From contig JBBQHB010000016.1 in NCBI GenBank assembly GCA_038323575.1, forward strand, positions 8,554 through 72,553: a stretch of DNA of 64,000 nt, in the 5' to 3' direction. Source of the DNA: CAINVV01 sp038323575 (GTDB lineage: Bacteria > Bacteroidota > Bacteroidia > Bacteroidales > Prolixibacteraceae). Position numbers and translations under genes: made by a program. Numbering within the stretch: position 1 is the first letter of the stretch; each line of letters begins with the position of its first letter. The notes beneath the pieces are model-generated. The model did no database searches, was not told where the DNA came from, and was given only the letters and a program-made list of their open reading frames with translations. Positions 6,511 to 16,049 of this stretch are shown here, in pieces.

Positions 6511-9105
6511 TTACAACCACTTCAGCAGCCTGAAATCCTGACGGTTGGGAAGCGCTTTGTTTTTTGCATAGATCCTTAATCCATAATTGTAAGCGCCCGG
6601 CTTTTTCAATGTCAGATCCAGCATGTAATTTGCCAGTCCGTCATTCTTATGCACAACAGTAAAATCATATTTTGCCACGAAACGCGGTTCGTCGTTTCCA
6701 GTTGCAACAATTAATTCGACGCCTATTTCTTCCGGAGTGAGGCCTTTCAGATCAAGTGTAACATTCGACGGGTAAGCTTTACCCATTTCATAGGTATTGG
6801 TAATTCCATCAGAAATCTGGATATTTTTAACTTCAATTTCGTTCCAAACGTTCAAAATCCTGTTTTTCCAGGCTGCCATTTCTTTGGCTTTAGCAAAATT
6901 GTCTGCTTTGAGGAGTGCTGTCCGCGCTGACTGAGGAATATAATAGCGGGTAAAGTAGTCTTTCAGCATCCTTTTGGTCGTAAACTGAGGAACAACTTCT
7001 GCAAAAGTATTTTTGATGAAGTCGACCCAAAGGACCGGGATATTTTTGTCGTTGCGGTAATAATAGGCAGGGACCACTTCATTTTCCAGAATACCATAGA
7101 TAGCTTCTGAATCCAGTTCATCCTGAAGTTCAGGAATATCGAATGAATTTTCGAGCGGCAATGCCCAGCCGGCGTCTTGCTTGTAACCTTCTACCCACCA
7201 GCCGTCAAGAACTGAGAAATGGAGGGTTCCGTTCATCACTCCTTTTTCTCCGGATGTACCCGAAGCTTCGAGGGGACGGGTTGGTGTGTTCATCCATACA
7301 TCGCAGCCACGAACCAGCATCTTGGCGATGTTCATGTCGTAGTTTTGAATGAAGAGGATACGGCCAATAAATTCGGGTCTTTTGGAGATGTCGATAATAT
7401 ATTTGATCAGATCCTGACCGGCTTTGTCGGCCGGGTGGGCTTTTCCTGCGAAAAGAAACTGAACCGGACGATCGGGGTTGTTGATGATTTTTGCAAGTCG
7501 ATCCAGGTCACGGAAAAGCAGGTGCGCCCTTTTGTAGGTGGCAAAACGCCTGGCGAATCCGATAGTCAGCGCTTTTGAATCCAGCTTAGATATTGCCTCT
7601 GAAATATATTTCGGATTCTCGTTGCGCTTAATATGCGTATCCGTAAATCTTCTTTTGATGAATTCTATCAACTGTTCGCGGAGTTTCGATTTGGTATCCC
7701 AGATCAACTTATCCTGTATCTTGTATATATTTCTCCAGGCGCGCATTTCACTGCCTTCTTCATATTCGTGGATGTCATCTGCCATCTCTTCGGAAGAAAG
7801 AATCTGATCATGTACGGTCTTCCATTCCGGAGCAGACCAGGTTGGGTAATGAACGCCATTGGTGACATATCCGATGTTTTCCAGCTCTTCCGGTAAGAAT
7901 CCGCGGTAGAGTTCACTCAGCAATTGCTTGCTAACATCGCCGTGTAATTTACTTACGCCGTTAATTTCCTGCGAAAGATTGGCTGCAAGAAAACTCATGT
8001 TAAACCGTCCTTCATTGAGGCCCGCTTTCCCGAGCAGCATCATTTCATCCATGGGGACTCCCAGTTGACGGGCAACCGGGTCCATGTAAGCTTTGAAAAG
8101 TTCGTCCGGGAAAGAGTCATGACCGGCTGGTACCGGTGTATGTGTGGTAAAAAGGGTGGAAGCCCTTACAATCTCTTTTGCTTCGGAATAATCCAGGTTT
8201 GAATTTGTTTTTATCCTGTAGATGCGTTCCAATCCGATGAATGCGGCATGTCCTTCATTACAATGGTAGATGTCTGATTGGATGCCGAGCATTTCCAGTA
8301 CGCGGATTCCGCCCAAACCGAGTACCATTTCCTGTTTGAGCCGATTTTCATTATCGCCGCCGTAAAGGTGGTGCGTGATGGATTTGTCTTTTTCCTCGTT
8401 TTCTTCGTAATCGGTGTCGAGCAGGTAGAGTTTGACGTTTCCAACGTTAACGTACCAAACCTTAACATATAAGATTCGGTTGGGCATCTGTATTTCTACA
8501 CTGATCCAGTCACCTTTCCCGTCAAGGGCAGGCTGAATGGGAAGTTTCGAAAAATGCTCGGGTTCATAATTGGCGAGCTGTTCGCCGTTTGTTGAAATGA
8601 CCTGTTTGAAATAGCCGAAACGGTACAACAGGCCGATGGCTGTCATATCCACTTTTGAATCGCTTGCTTCTTTCAGATAATCACCTGCAAGTACGCCCAA
8701 CCCGCCTGAATAAATTTTCAAACTGGAGTGAAGACCAAACTCCATGCTGAAATAGGCAATTTTGGGTCCGCGCAATTTGCTTCGCTCTTTTAGGTATTTC
8801 TTTAAATGGTTTTCAACAGATTTCATTCTGAGAACAAAAGATTCATCTGCCTTCAATTCCTGAAAACGATCGTGGCTTGTTTGTTCCAGCAAAACAATCG
8901 GATTGTGTTCGCAATTTTCCCAGATTTGGGGATCAATTTCATTAAAAAGTGCCCGGGCATCGTCATTCCAAACCCACCACAGATTGCGTGAGATGGTTTT
9001 CAGTATGGAGAGCTCAGCAGGTAAGGCTGACTCAACAATTATTTTTTTCCAGGTAGGGTTGCTATTCTCGGGTTGTCTCAGATTCTTAAAATATGTCTCT
9101 TCCAT
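6511..9105 (-). CDS. glgP: Alpha-glucan (glycogen) phosphorylase, GT35
   Basis: The 864-residue protein belongs to the compact bacterial/archaeal phosphorylase branch, which carries an N-terminal DUF3417-like segment (about 20-130, starting ISRNLWWVWNDDA) instead of the long mammalian regulatory extension. It releases glucose-1-phosphate from alpha-1,4-glucan in the cytoplasm. The PLP-binding site is EASGTSGEKGVMNG, with the Schiff-base lysine at K621. Other family blocks are SMEFGLHSSLKIYSGGLGVL near 120 and FTTHTPVPAGHD near 319. It follows the GH57, glycogen-synthase-like and debranching genes on the same strand with a 152-bp gap, so it may have its own promoter as well as read-through. 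The gap holds only a weak 6-bp hairpin (ACACAT/ATGTGT). Confidence 0.95.
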   Translation of the reverse strand: MEETYFKNLRQPENSNPTWKKIIVESALPAELSILKTISRNLWWVWNDDARALFNEIDPQIWENCEHNPIVLLEQTSHDRFQELKADESFVLRMKSVENHLKKYLKERSKLRGPKIAYFSMEFGLHSSLKIYSGGLGVLAGDYLKEASDSKVDMTAIGLLYRFGYFKQVISTNGEQLANYEPEHFSKLPIQPALDGKGDWISVEIQMPNRILYVKVWYVNVGNVKLYLLDTDYEENEEKDKSITHHLYGGDNENRLKQEMVLGLGGIRVLEMLGIQSDIYHCNEGHAAFIGLERIYRIKTNSNLDYSEAKEIVRASTLFTTHTPVPAGHDSFPDELFKAYMDPVARQLGVPMDEMMLLGKAGLNEGRFNMSFLAANLSQEINGVSKLHGDVSKQLLSELYRGFLPEELENIGYVTNGVHYPTWSAPEWKTVHDQILSSEEMADDIHEYEEGSEMRAWRNIYKIQDKLIWDTKSKLREQLIEFIKRRFTDTHIKRNENPKYISEAISKLDSKALTIGFARRFATYKRAHLLFRDLDRLAKIINNPDRPVQFLFAGKAHPADKAGQDLIKYIIDISKRPEFIGRILFIQNYDMNIAKMLVRGCDVWMNTPTRPLEASGTSGEKGVMNGTLHFSVLDGWWVEGYKQDAGWALPLENSFDIPELQDELDSEAIYGILENEVVPAYYYRNDKNIPVLWVDFIKNTFAEVVPQFTTKRMLKDYFTRYYIPQSARTALLKADNFAKAKEMAAWKNRILNVWNEIEVKNIQISDGITNTYEMGKAYPSNVTLDLKGLTPEEIGVELIVATGNDEPRFVAKYDFTVVHKNDGLANYMLDLTLKKPGAYNYGLRIYAKNKALPNRQDFRLLKWL

Positions 9106-9257
9106 TCTGTCAAATAAATTAGCTCATAGCAACACATCTGAATGTGTCGCTTAAATTGGGTCGCAATGTTACAAATTTCGGCGATCATTTTGACATGAAT
9201 ACGGCTTCGTTTGTATTAAGTTATTGTATCTGTAACATTTTCTTCATGTTACACCAG

Positions 9258-10637
9258 CTATTTAGAAGAAGTTTTTTTTGTGGATTTGGGTTTTGCTTCA
9301 ACTTTTTTTACTGCTTTTGCCTTGGGCTTAGCAGGTACAGAGGCAGGTTTCTGTAATTTTTTCAACGCAAGTTCTGCTTCCTCCAGTTTTTTGGTTGTTT
9401 CATCAATGACCTGCTTCAATTTGGTTATTTCTGCTTCATTTTCATTTACCGGTACAAGGGCATTCAGCCGGAGGGTAAAATCACTCAGGACATTCATGAA
9501 GTTAATAAATGCCTCATACGGGTTCGCGTATGGATTGAAAGACTTATGCACTTCACCGTCGGAGAAGAATTTGGTGCACATGTAATAAAAATGATCGTTG
9601 GATTGAAGATAAATCCAATCCTTTAATAGTTTGGGATCGGTGCATTTTTTGACCCTCTCTCTCAGGGCATAAAGCTGCTGGAAAGCATCTTTCTGGAGTT
9701 CATTTCCCAGCCAGGCTGAAAGGTCACGTTCTTCGTCAGCCCAGGAGATGGGGTGCATGACATGTACTGCCGAGACCGGTTGCAGTGCCTGCACGGCCTC
9801 GCTTGGCGTAGAGAATGTAAGTTCTTTTGTTTTCAGAATCATTTCGGGAAGGCTTTCCAGAAATCCGAAAATCCCGGTATTTTTCTTTTGGATCTCTCCG
9901 AATGTTTCATAATTCAGAAAGATATTGACGATTTCCTCCTTTTTGGGCAGGCCAGTCAGCCAGTCGGTCATTTTGGCGGCGGTGAGCGGATATTCGTTCC
10001 AGGATGAATTGGAAAAGCGGAAAGAGAGGTCGTCGCTGAGCCGATGGTTGCGCATCAGCACTTTTTGTCTTGGGTTGAGCGCATTGCAATAGAGGTAGTT
10101 CGGACTCTTCCATCCAAGGATGTGTTTTGCCCCTTCAGTAAGGATGGCCTCAAAGCCCATCCGGTAGACCAGATCACCAAGTTCATCCGAGTAGATTAAC
10201 TCAGTATTGCGGAATACTTTTGGATTTTGTTGAAAGAGTTCTTCAATCAAATCATCGTGTGCTTTTACCTGTTTTGCAAAGAGTTCTGCATCTACCAGCG
10301 AAACAAGCGAATTGGCATAGGTTCCCGACAGAAACTCAACTGCACCTGTAGCAGCCAACTCTTTGAATGAATCGATTACTTCAGGTGCATATAGCCTGAA
10401 CTGATCCAACGCAACGCCGGAAATAGAAAAGGAGACTTTGAATTTCCCTTTGGCTTTTTTTATTTGATTCAGAAGAATTTGATTGGCAGGAAGATAGCAG
10501 TTGTCTGCGATCTTTCGCATAATCGTTTCATTGGAATAGTCATCGTAATAATAGGAATCATTTCCGATATCGAAAAACCGATATTTGCGGTAGCGGAAGG
10601 GTTGGTGAATCTGGAAATTAAGGCAGATTGTCTTCAT
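9258..10637 (-). CDS. GH57 alpha-amylase-like protein with Asp-to-Asn change at the acid/base position
   Basis: This 459-residue GH57 protein lies in a glycogen operon. Family blocks are visible: the N-terminal HQP (H11-P13), RNTELIYSDELG carrying the expected nucleophile E146, and FLNYETFGE. In the last block the family normally has Asp (D-x-E-x-FG, equivalent to D214 of the Thermococcus litoralis 4-alpha-glucanotransferase), but here it is N242. GH57 'alpha-amylase-like' proteins lacking one or both catalytic residues are known from Bacteroides, so this may be inactive or act as a binding protein. The C-terminus is unusual: a predicted coiled coil (about 405-428) followed by a Lys/Ala/Pro-rich basic tail (about 429-459). 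It begins 24 bp downstream of the glycogen-synthase-like gene. Confidence 0.85.
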   Translation of the reverse strand: MKTICLNFQIHQPFRYRKYRFFDIGNDSYYYDDYSNETIMRKIADNCYLPANQILLNQIKKAKGKFKVSFSISGVALDQFRLYAPEVIDSFKELAATGAVEFLSGTYANSLVSLVDAELFAKQVKAHDDLIEELFQQNPKVFRNTELIYSDELGDLVYRMGFEAILTEGAKHILGWKSPNYLYCNALNPRQKVLMRNHRLSDDLSFRFSNSSWNEYPLTAAKMTDWLTGLPKKEEIVNIFLNYETFGEIQKKNTGIFGFLESLPEMILKTKELTFSTPSEAVQALQPVSAVHVMHPISWADEERDLSAWLGNELQKDAFQQLYALRERVKKCTDPKLLKDWIYLQSNDHFYYMCTKFFSDGEVHKSFNPYANPYEAFINFMNVLSDFTLRLNALVPVNENEAEITKLKQVIDETTKKLEEAELALKKLQKPASVPAKPKAKAVKKVEAKPKSTKKTSSK

Positions 10638-10661
10638 GGCTTGAACTATTATCGATGTAAA

Positions 10662-11951
10662 TTATCTGATTGCTTTTTTATAAACTTCACGGACATGTGC
10701 AGCAGAATGTTTCCACTGCAGGCTGTCAACCTCAACCCTGCCGAATTTTCTGAACATGGCAGAAAGGGCCGGGTATTTTATGATTCCGTAGATAGCATCC
10801 GCCATTGCATTGATGTCCCAGAAATCAACTTTGATGGCATGCGTCAGAATTTCGGCAACACCAGATTGTTTTGAAATGATTACCGGTACATCCGTCATCA
10901 TCGCTTCCAGCGGAGAGATGCCAAAGGGCTCGGAGACAGAAGGCATCACATAGACATCGCTCATGCGAAACATATCGAATACATCATCTCCGTGGAGGAA
11001 TCCGGTATAATGAAACCGGTCTGAAATTCCCAGCCTTGCAGTCCGCCGGATCATTTTCTCCATCATATCCCCGCTTCCGGCCATCACAAACCGGACGTTT
11101 TCGGTACGTTTCAATACCTGATAGGCCGCTTCGATGAAATATTCCGGTCCTTTCTGTAGGGTAATACGTCCGAGAAAGGTGACAATCTTGTCGTTGATTC
11201 CTCTTTTAAAGAGCTCTGAATCTTTGTTTTCTAAAGGTTCAACCGCATTGTAAACGGTTGTTATCTTGTCGGGATTGATGCCGTATTTCTCGATAACGAT
11301 TTTTTTTGTCAGGTTGCTGACAGTAATAATCTGGTCAGCCATTTCCATCCCTTCCCGTTCCATGGCATATACTTTCGGGTTGACGCTTCCGCCGCTCCGG
11401 TCGAAGTCAGTGGCATGTACGTGAATAACCAAAGGTTTTCCGCTTACTTTTTTGGCTGCTATCCCGGCAGGATAGGCCAACCAGTCGTGGGCATGGATCA
11501 CATCAAAATCATATTCACGACCAATGTACTCAGCAACAATGGCATAATTAGCAATCTCGTCGAGCAGATTGGCGCCGTATTTTCCGGAAAACGGGATCTT
11601 TCCCTGCGCATCTGTATGAACAAAACGGGTGGAAGCGGAGAGACGCTGCTGGGTAAGCTGCCAGAACTCTTCGGGTTCGGCGTATGGAATCAGGTTAGAC
11701 TGCACCTCCGTTACATCGATCTGATGATCGGTCTTGTGAACAAGTACATGTTTCCTGGTGATAGTGACCTCATTGGCTCCGATGATTTTCTTCACAGCAG
11801 TATCATCTTCATCACCGTAAGCTTTCGGCACCACAAAAAGTACCTCAATATCTTCAAACTGAGCCAACCCCCGGGTCAGGCCGAAACTTGCCGTACCCAA
11901 TCCACCGCTTATATGAGGGGGAAATTCCCATCCAAACATCAATACCTTCAT
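10662..11951 (-). CDS. Glycogen-synthase-like glycosyltransferase (GT4/GT5 type)
   Basis: The 429-residue GT-B enzyme begins MFGWEFPPHISGGLGTASFGL, with the GGLG loop that in starch/glycogen synthases binds the donor diphosphate. Further marks are IHAHDWLAYPAG near 153, TFLGRITLQKGPEYFIEA near 254 and the EX7E block SEPFGISPLEAMM near 341. It probably elongates alpha-1,4-glucan from a nucleotide glucose donor. This follows from the operon, with a debranching enzyme 13 bp upstream, a GH57 protein 24 bp downstream and a phosphorylase further on, a set typical of Bacteroidetes glycogen loci. It is shorter than E. coli GlgA and resembles the GT4-like bacteroidete form. Substrate is inferred from context. 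Confidence 0.87.
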   Translation of the reverse strand: MKVLMFGWEFPPHISGGLGTASFGLTRGLAQFEDIEVLFVVPKAYGDEDDTAVKKIIGANEVTITRKHVLVHKTDHQIDVTEVQSNLIPYAEPEEFWQLTQQRLSASTRFVHTDAQGKIPFSGKYGANLLDEIANYAIVAEYIGREYDFDVIHAHDWLAYPAGIAAKKVSGKPLVIHVHATDFDRSGGSVNPKVYAMEREGMEMADQIITVSNLTKKIVIEKYGINPDKITTVYNAVEPLENKDSELFKRGINDKIVTFLGRITLQKGPEYFIEAAYQVLKRTENVRFVMAGSGDMMEKMIRRTARLGISDRFHYTGFLHGDDVFDMFRMSDVYVMPSVSEPFGISPLEAMMTDVPVIISKQSGVAEILTHAIKVDFWDINAMADAIYGIIKYPALSAMFRKFGRVEVDSLQWKHSAAHVREVYKKAIR

Positions 11952-11964
11952 ATCTTTGGTTTAG

Positions 11965-13923
11965 TTAGCTTTTTATTTTATTTTCTTCCTCAACTTTTTC
12001 TACAAGCATACAGGCCATAATCACTCCGGCCACATTCCATGCCTGTGAAATTGAACCCTTGGCCGTGTGGGGAGGATTCCCTTCATATGCCTCGGAAAGC
12101 GTTCCAATGCAATTTTCAGACATCTCGTTTTTAAATCCTTCCAGGCAATTTTTTGCATAAGACAGGCCTCCGGCTTTGTGAATTTCGAGGTAGGTCTTCA
12201 CGAAAGGATAAATCAGGAAAGGATAAGCTGTTCCCTGGTGTGCCACCTCAGAAAAATCATCCGCATATTCACTAGAAAACCCTTTGTAAGAAGGATCCTC
12301 GGGAGACAGCGTACGAATGCCGACAGGAGTCAGGAGCTGGTTCCGTACAGTACTGATAATCATCTTTTTCTGGGTACGGGACAAAGGTGATAACTCTTGT
12401 GCCGCTGCCAGGAGCATATTCGGCCGGACTGACCAGTCGGTATAACCTCCATCAATATAGTCAGCCAGTTGTCCGCGATCTTCAGACCAGAAGTTCAGGA
12501 GGAAAGATTCGGAAATGCGTGCGGGCAGTTCTTTCCAGGCTTTTACAAAGGCTTTATCGCCGGAGGCTTCTGCAAGTGCAAGGGCGAAGGAGACAGCATT
12601 GTACCACAAGGCATTGATTTCAACCGCCAGTCCGCCCCGTTGGGTAACCGGTATACCTTTGATGTACTCGTCCATCCAGGTCAGGGCAACACCCTCATGT
12701 TTGGCATAGATTAATCCGTTGCTCTGCATCAGGATGTTGAAATCAGTACCTTCACGGTAGTGGTTTAAAATTTCTTTAAGGTAAGCGCCATAGGTTTTCC
12801 AGATCTCTTTGGCAGAACGGATTTTTGCCAATTCCTGCAATGCATTGAAAACCAACAACGGGGAATCGGCTGTATCATAAAAACTCTCCTGCCCGGCGTA
12901 TTTGGGTAAAAGTCCGTTTTTTAAACGTTTGAGATTGGTATGCAGTATCGCTTCGAAATTTTCCACATCCCCGTGCATCAGAAAGATTCCCGGTAATGCC
13001 ATTAAGGTTTGTCGGGTGATGGATTCGTACCACGGGTACCCCGCAATTAGGTCAAGTCCGTCCTTTCGCTCCCATAGAAACTGGCTTCCGGAGTTGAAGA
13101 GGCAGTTGATAAATGAGTCTCTTGGAATGCGTGAATTTTTCTCGCTTTCGTATCTTTTCAAAAATGAAGCTGGTTTCTGTTCGGTGGTGGATGCGGAAAA
13201 CATGATTGATTCTCCCTTTTCGATGGAAACCTCAAAATATCCGGGCACGAAAAGATCTTCCTGAAATTCGTAACCCCTTTCCTGCTCCTTGATGTACTCG
13301 ATGTTTTTGTACCAATCCGGAACAGGAACAAAATCGCACTTTTTTGACAGCTGCATGAAAAATTCAGGATAACTTTCGTAGAGTTTCATCCTGATTCCGT
13401 TGGCAACAGGGGTGTATTTCGAATTGGCATAAAGGTTTGCTTTGCTGAGCGAATGGACACTCCGGAAAGCCATAAATGGTTTGAAACGCAGTTTAGTCGG
13501 ACTGTTAGCTTCTTCAAGCGTATATTTTACCAGAATTTGATTTTCATGTTCAACAAGTAACCTGGTCCTGGTCAGAATCACCCCGCCCACGCGGTAAGTG
13601 TGCTTTTGAATGGTGTCAAATTCAAAATTACGGATGTATTTGTGACCTTTCGGTTCATAAAAATCACCCGGAAATTTGTGAATACCAAGGTTAAACTGTG
13701 CCTCATGCTGAATGATTGTTTCATCCAGGGTGGAGAGCAGAACGTGCTTGCCTCCATCCAGTTCGTCCAGCCTAACGACCAGCAAACCGTGGTATTTCCG
13801 TGTATTACATCCTGCCAGGGTAGTTGATGAATAGGCACCTCCACGATTGGTCCGCAAGGTCTCGCGTTCCAGTGAATAGGATAAATTAACCAGTTTATCT
13901 TTATCAAAATTCAGGTATCCCAT
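11965..13923 (-). CDS. Glycogen debranching enzyme (amylo-alpha-1,6-glucosidase type, GH133-like)
   Basis: The protein has 652 residues. The N-terminal beta domain (about 1-230) starts with the conserved TNRGGAYSSTTLAGCNTRKYHGLL. The C-terminal (alpha/alpha)6 domain contains LDLIAGYPWYE, KYAGQESFYDTADSPLL and ALTWMDEYIKG, a block with acidic residues in the place where this family has its catalytic pair. It removes alpha-1,6 branches from cytoplasmic glycogen. It is the first gene of the minus-strand glycogen operon, with the glycosyltransferase 13 bp behind it. No Bacteroides promoter box with both elements was found in the 93 bp upstream. Confidence 0.92.
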   Translation of the reverse strand: MGYLNFDKDKLVNLSYSLERETLRTNRGGAYSSTTLAGCNTRKYHGLLVVRLDELDGGKHVLLSTLDETIIQHEAQFNLGIHKFPGDFYEPKGHKYIRNFEFDTIQKHTYRVGGVILTRTRLLVEHENQILVKYTLEEANSPTKLRFKPFMAFRSVHSLSKANLYANSKYTPVANGIRMKLYESYPEFFMQLSKKCDFVPVPDWYKNIEYIKEQERGYEFQEDLFVPGYFEVSIEKGESIMFSASTTEQKPASFLKRYESEKNSRIPRDSFINCLFNSGSQFLWERKDGLDLIAGYPWYESITRQTLMALPGIFLMHGDVENFEAILHTNLKRLKNGLLPKYAGQESFYDTADSPLLVFNALQELAKIRSAKEIWKTYGAYLKEILNHYREGTDFNILMQSNGLIYAKHEGVALTWMDEYIKGIPVTQRGGLAVEINALWYNAVSFALALAEASGDKAFVKAWKELPARISESFLLNFWSEDRGQLADYIDGGYTDWSVRPNMLLAAAQELSPLSRTQKKMIISTVRNQLLTPVGIRTLSPEDPSYKGFSSEYADDFSEVAHQGTAYPFLIYPFVKTYLEIHKAGGLSYAKNCLEGFKNEMSENCIGTLSEAYEGNPPHTAKGSISQAWNVAGVIMACMLVEKVEEENKIKS

Positions 13924-14016
13924 GATATACGAACTATTAGAAATTGAACGATCGGAAGGTAATCTTAATCTTCTGCGTATTCGTTAAAATTAAGCAAAGG
14001 TTTCATTAAAAAAAAG

Positions 14017-15012
14017 TTATGACTCTTTTTTTTGAATGATATCAATTAGTAAATTCCCAAAATTGATGCCGGGATAGCTGCCGGAGAGTATATTTACTTC
14101 TTCATTCATTTTGGTCAGTAATTCCCGATAGGAGGAACTTTTGGTCTGAAAAGGCCTGTGCGCTAAAGCCTTAACTACTTTGGCCACCCTGAGACAAATC
14201 TCTTTGCTTTCATTATCCAGGAATACTTCGCTGAATTTTTCCTGTACAAATGCTGTGGCTGTTTCGCTGAGGTGAAGCATGTCTGAGGCATAAAAACGGT
14301 AGTCGCGCAACTCGTCCATTACCAGTTCATAAGAGGGGAAATAGGTAATTCTGTCGGATCCGAAACGGGAAATCAGGTGATCGACCAGCAGAAACAGTCC
14401 GGATTTACTCACCTGGTTTTCGTAACTGCCATCTTTAAGATGGCGTATGGGACTGACTGTTAATACGATGCTTAGCTCGGGGTTGATGGTGTAAAGTTGG
14501 TTAAACAAATCAACCCATTGGAGGGTCATCTCTCCGACTGTCAGGCGTTCACGGGTGAAACTGTTGGCGGGAAGTTTGTGACAATTTCCAACAATTGCGT
14601 TGTCCTCTTTTTCGCGGTATACCCATGATGTACCGAAGGTTAGAAAAAGGTGGGAAGCCGTTCTCAACTGACCGGAGGCTTGTAAAAGGGAACTATTCAT
14701 TGCCGCCAGTGCAGCTGCTTTATCCGGATGGGAGAAACGGCTGTGGAACGAAAAGTTGTTCCATAATCCGTTGGCATAGAAAAGGTCTGACTCTTGAACC
14801 TGTTTTTCCCTTGCCAGGAAGTCGGTACATCCGGCAATTGATGCAGGATTGTAGAGGATCCCGCACGGATTGGTCAAAACCGGAAAGCAATGTTGCTGCA
14901 GGTAGCTGCCGATATTTTCTGTAAAGCAGGATCCCACCATCAGGGCGTTCCGCCGGTAGGAGAGTTTTCGGATTACTTTTGGCAAAGCGACTTCTGTGCG
15001 GAAAGTTATCAT
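14017..15012 (-). CDS. GSCFA-domain protein
   Basis: This 331-residue protein is named for the motif seen here as MVGSCFTENIG at residues 26-36, a G-S-C-F segment resembling block I of SGNH/GDSL esterases. A block with LTVSPIRHLKDG (near 186) and the C-terminal DMLHLSETAT (D and H near 244-246) fits the Asp/His part of an SGNH triad. The family occurs mainly in Bacteroidetes and Proteobacteria, and its role is not well defined. Acyl-ester hydrolysis or acetyl transfer on a glycan is an inference. The start overlaps the stop of the upstream alpha/beta hydrolase by four bases, so the two are translationally coupled and may act on related lipids or esters. No signal peptide is seen. Confidence 0.85.
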   Translation of the reverse strand: MITFRTEVALPKVIRKLSYRRNALMVGSCFTENIGSYLQQHCFPVLTNPCGILYNPASIAGCTDFLAREKQVQESDLFYANGLWNNFSFHSRFSHPDKAAALAAMNSSLLQASGQLRTASHLFLTFGTSWVYREKEDNAIVGNCHKLPANSFTRERLTVGEMTLQWVDLFNQLYTINPELSIVLTVSPIRHLKDGSYENQVSKSGLFLLVDHLISRFGSDRITYFPSYELVMDELRDYRFYASDMLHLSETATAFVQEKFSEVFLDNESKEICLRVAKVVKALAHRPFQTKSSSYRELLTKMNEEVNILSGSYPGINFGNLLIDIIQKKES

Positions 15013-15836
15013 AGCTGTTTATTTATCCATTCAATCGTAAAATTTGTTACCCTGTCGTTCTGGTCCCAGGCATGGAGCTGGTGTGGTCCTTCCTCCCATT
15101 CGCGGAAAGTAATCCTGCCGGGAAGGCTGTTGGCCAGTTTTTCGGCAGCTGCAGGGGTTGAAACTTTGTCGTCTGTGCCATGCATGAAAAGCAGGGGAAG
15201 CATGTCGGGCAAATTTTTGGCGCTGATTTTTTTACCTGCCTTTTGCACCTCCCTGAAGCAGCGTGCCGAAATTTTTTTGTGCATCAGCGGATCCCGTTCT
15301 TTAGGTGGTTCGTTCGCGGGCGGCGGGGCGAAATCCTTGGATTTCAGGCCGGTATTAATTGTAACCTGGGGAATTAGGGAGTCGGCCAGCCATATTGCAA
15401 GGCGCTTAAACCTCCCCGGTGGCTGCACCAGCTCCAGCCAGGTTGAGGCGAGTATGGCCATGTCGGGCAGATTATTTTTCAGTTCAAGCCAGGAAAGTAC
15501 GATGGTGGCTCCCATGCTGTGCCCGTAAAGCACCAACGGCAGGTCGGGAAAATTCTCCCTCGCTTTCGCCATCAGGAGTGCAGTATCTTCCAGGTAATCG
15601 GTGTACCGGTGGATGGTTCCCTGCTTCCCGCCCGAACGGCCGTGACCGCGCAGGTCGAAGGAGATGACTGCGAAGCCCTCTTTAACAAATGCGCCGAACC
15701 ACTCTTCGTACCTTCTGCAGTGTGTACCATGACCGTGCACAAAAGCCAGGACAGCCTTTGGCGGAACGACAGGTTGCCAAAGAACAGCATAGAGGTTGAG
15801 GCCATCAAAAGAAGTCCAGGATTGTTCGTGCATCAT
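15009..15836 (-). CDS. Alpha/beta hydrolase, monoacylglycerol lipase / lysophospholipase type
   Basis: The 275-residue protein has an alpha/beta-hydrolase fold. The oxyanion region is FVHGHGTHCRRYEEW (near 32-46), the nucleophile elbow GHSMG gives S107, an Asp lies in HGTDDKV near 223, and a His in EGPHQLHAW near 251 completes the triad. RGHGRSGG near 63 is typical of the monoglyceride lipase subfamily. There is no signal peptide, so it acts in the cytoplasm on lysophospholipid or monoacylglycerol-like esters. Its stop overlaps the start of the GSCFA gene. Upstream lies a 213-bp spacer with a large inverted repeat. Confidence 0.88.
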   Translation of the reverse strand: MMHEQSWTSFDGLNLYAVLWQPVVPPKAVLAFVHGHGTHCRRYEEWFGAFVKEGFAVISFDLRGHGRSGGKQGTIHRYTDYLEDTALLMAKARENFPDLPLVLYGHSMGATIVLSWLELKNNLPDMAILASTWLELVQPPGRFKRLAIWLADSLIPQVTINTGLKSKDFAPPPANEPPKERDPLMHKKISARCFREVQKAGKKISAKNLPDMLPLLFMHGTDDKVSTPAAAEKLANSLPGRITFREWEEGPHQLHAWDQNDRVTNFTIEWINKQL

Positions 15837-15860
15837 AAGAATTTTCGATTTTGGAATTCA

Positions 15861-15917
15861 CCACAATAGGCACATAGGTCACAATAGGGTCTAATGTGAC
15901 CTATGTGTCTATTGTGG
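15861..15917. repeat. 22-bp inverted repeat with 13-nt loop
   Basis: The arms at 15861-15882 and 15896-15917 (left arm starting CCACAATAGGCACATAGG) are reverse complements with a single mismatch. There is no T-run beside either arm, so it is not a standard intrinsic terminator. It lies between queG and the hydrolase, both on the minus strand, about 130 bp after the queG stop. The remainder of 15837-16049 contains no supportable gene. Confidence 0.8.
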
Positions 15918-16049
15918 TTAGAAAAATTTCACTAACAAGGAACAGTTGAGCAACATGAAGGATCACAAAGTATTGCGGGTATTCGCTCTCTTTTTTGATC
16001 TGCATAAAGTTGCCAGTTTTTTCTCTTGTAATGCCTGGCAAAGATACTA

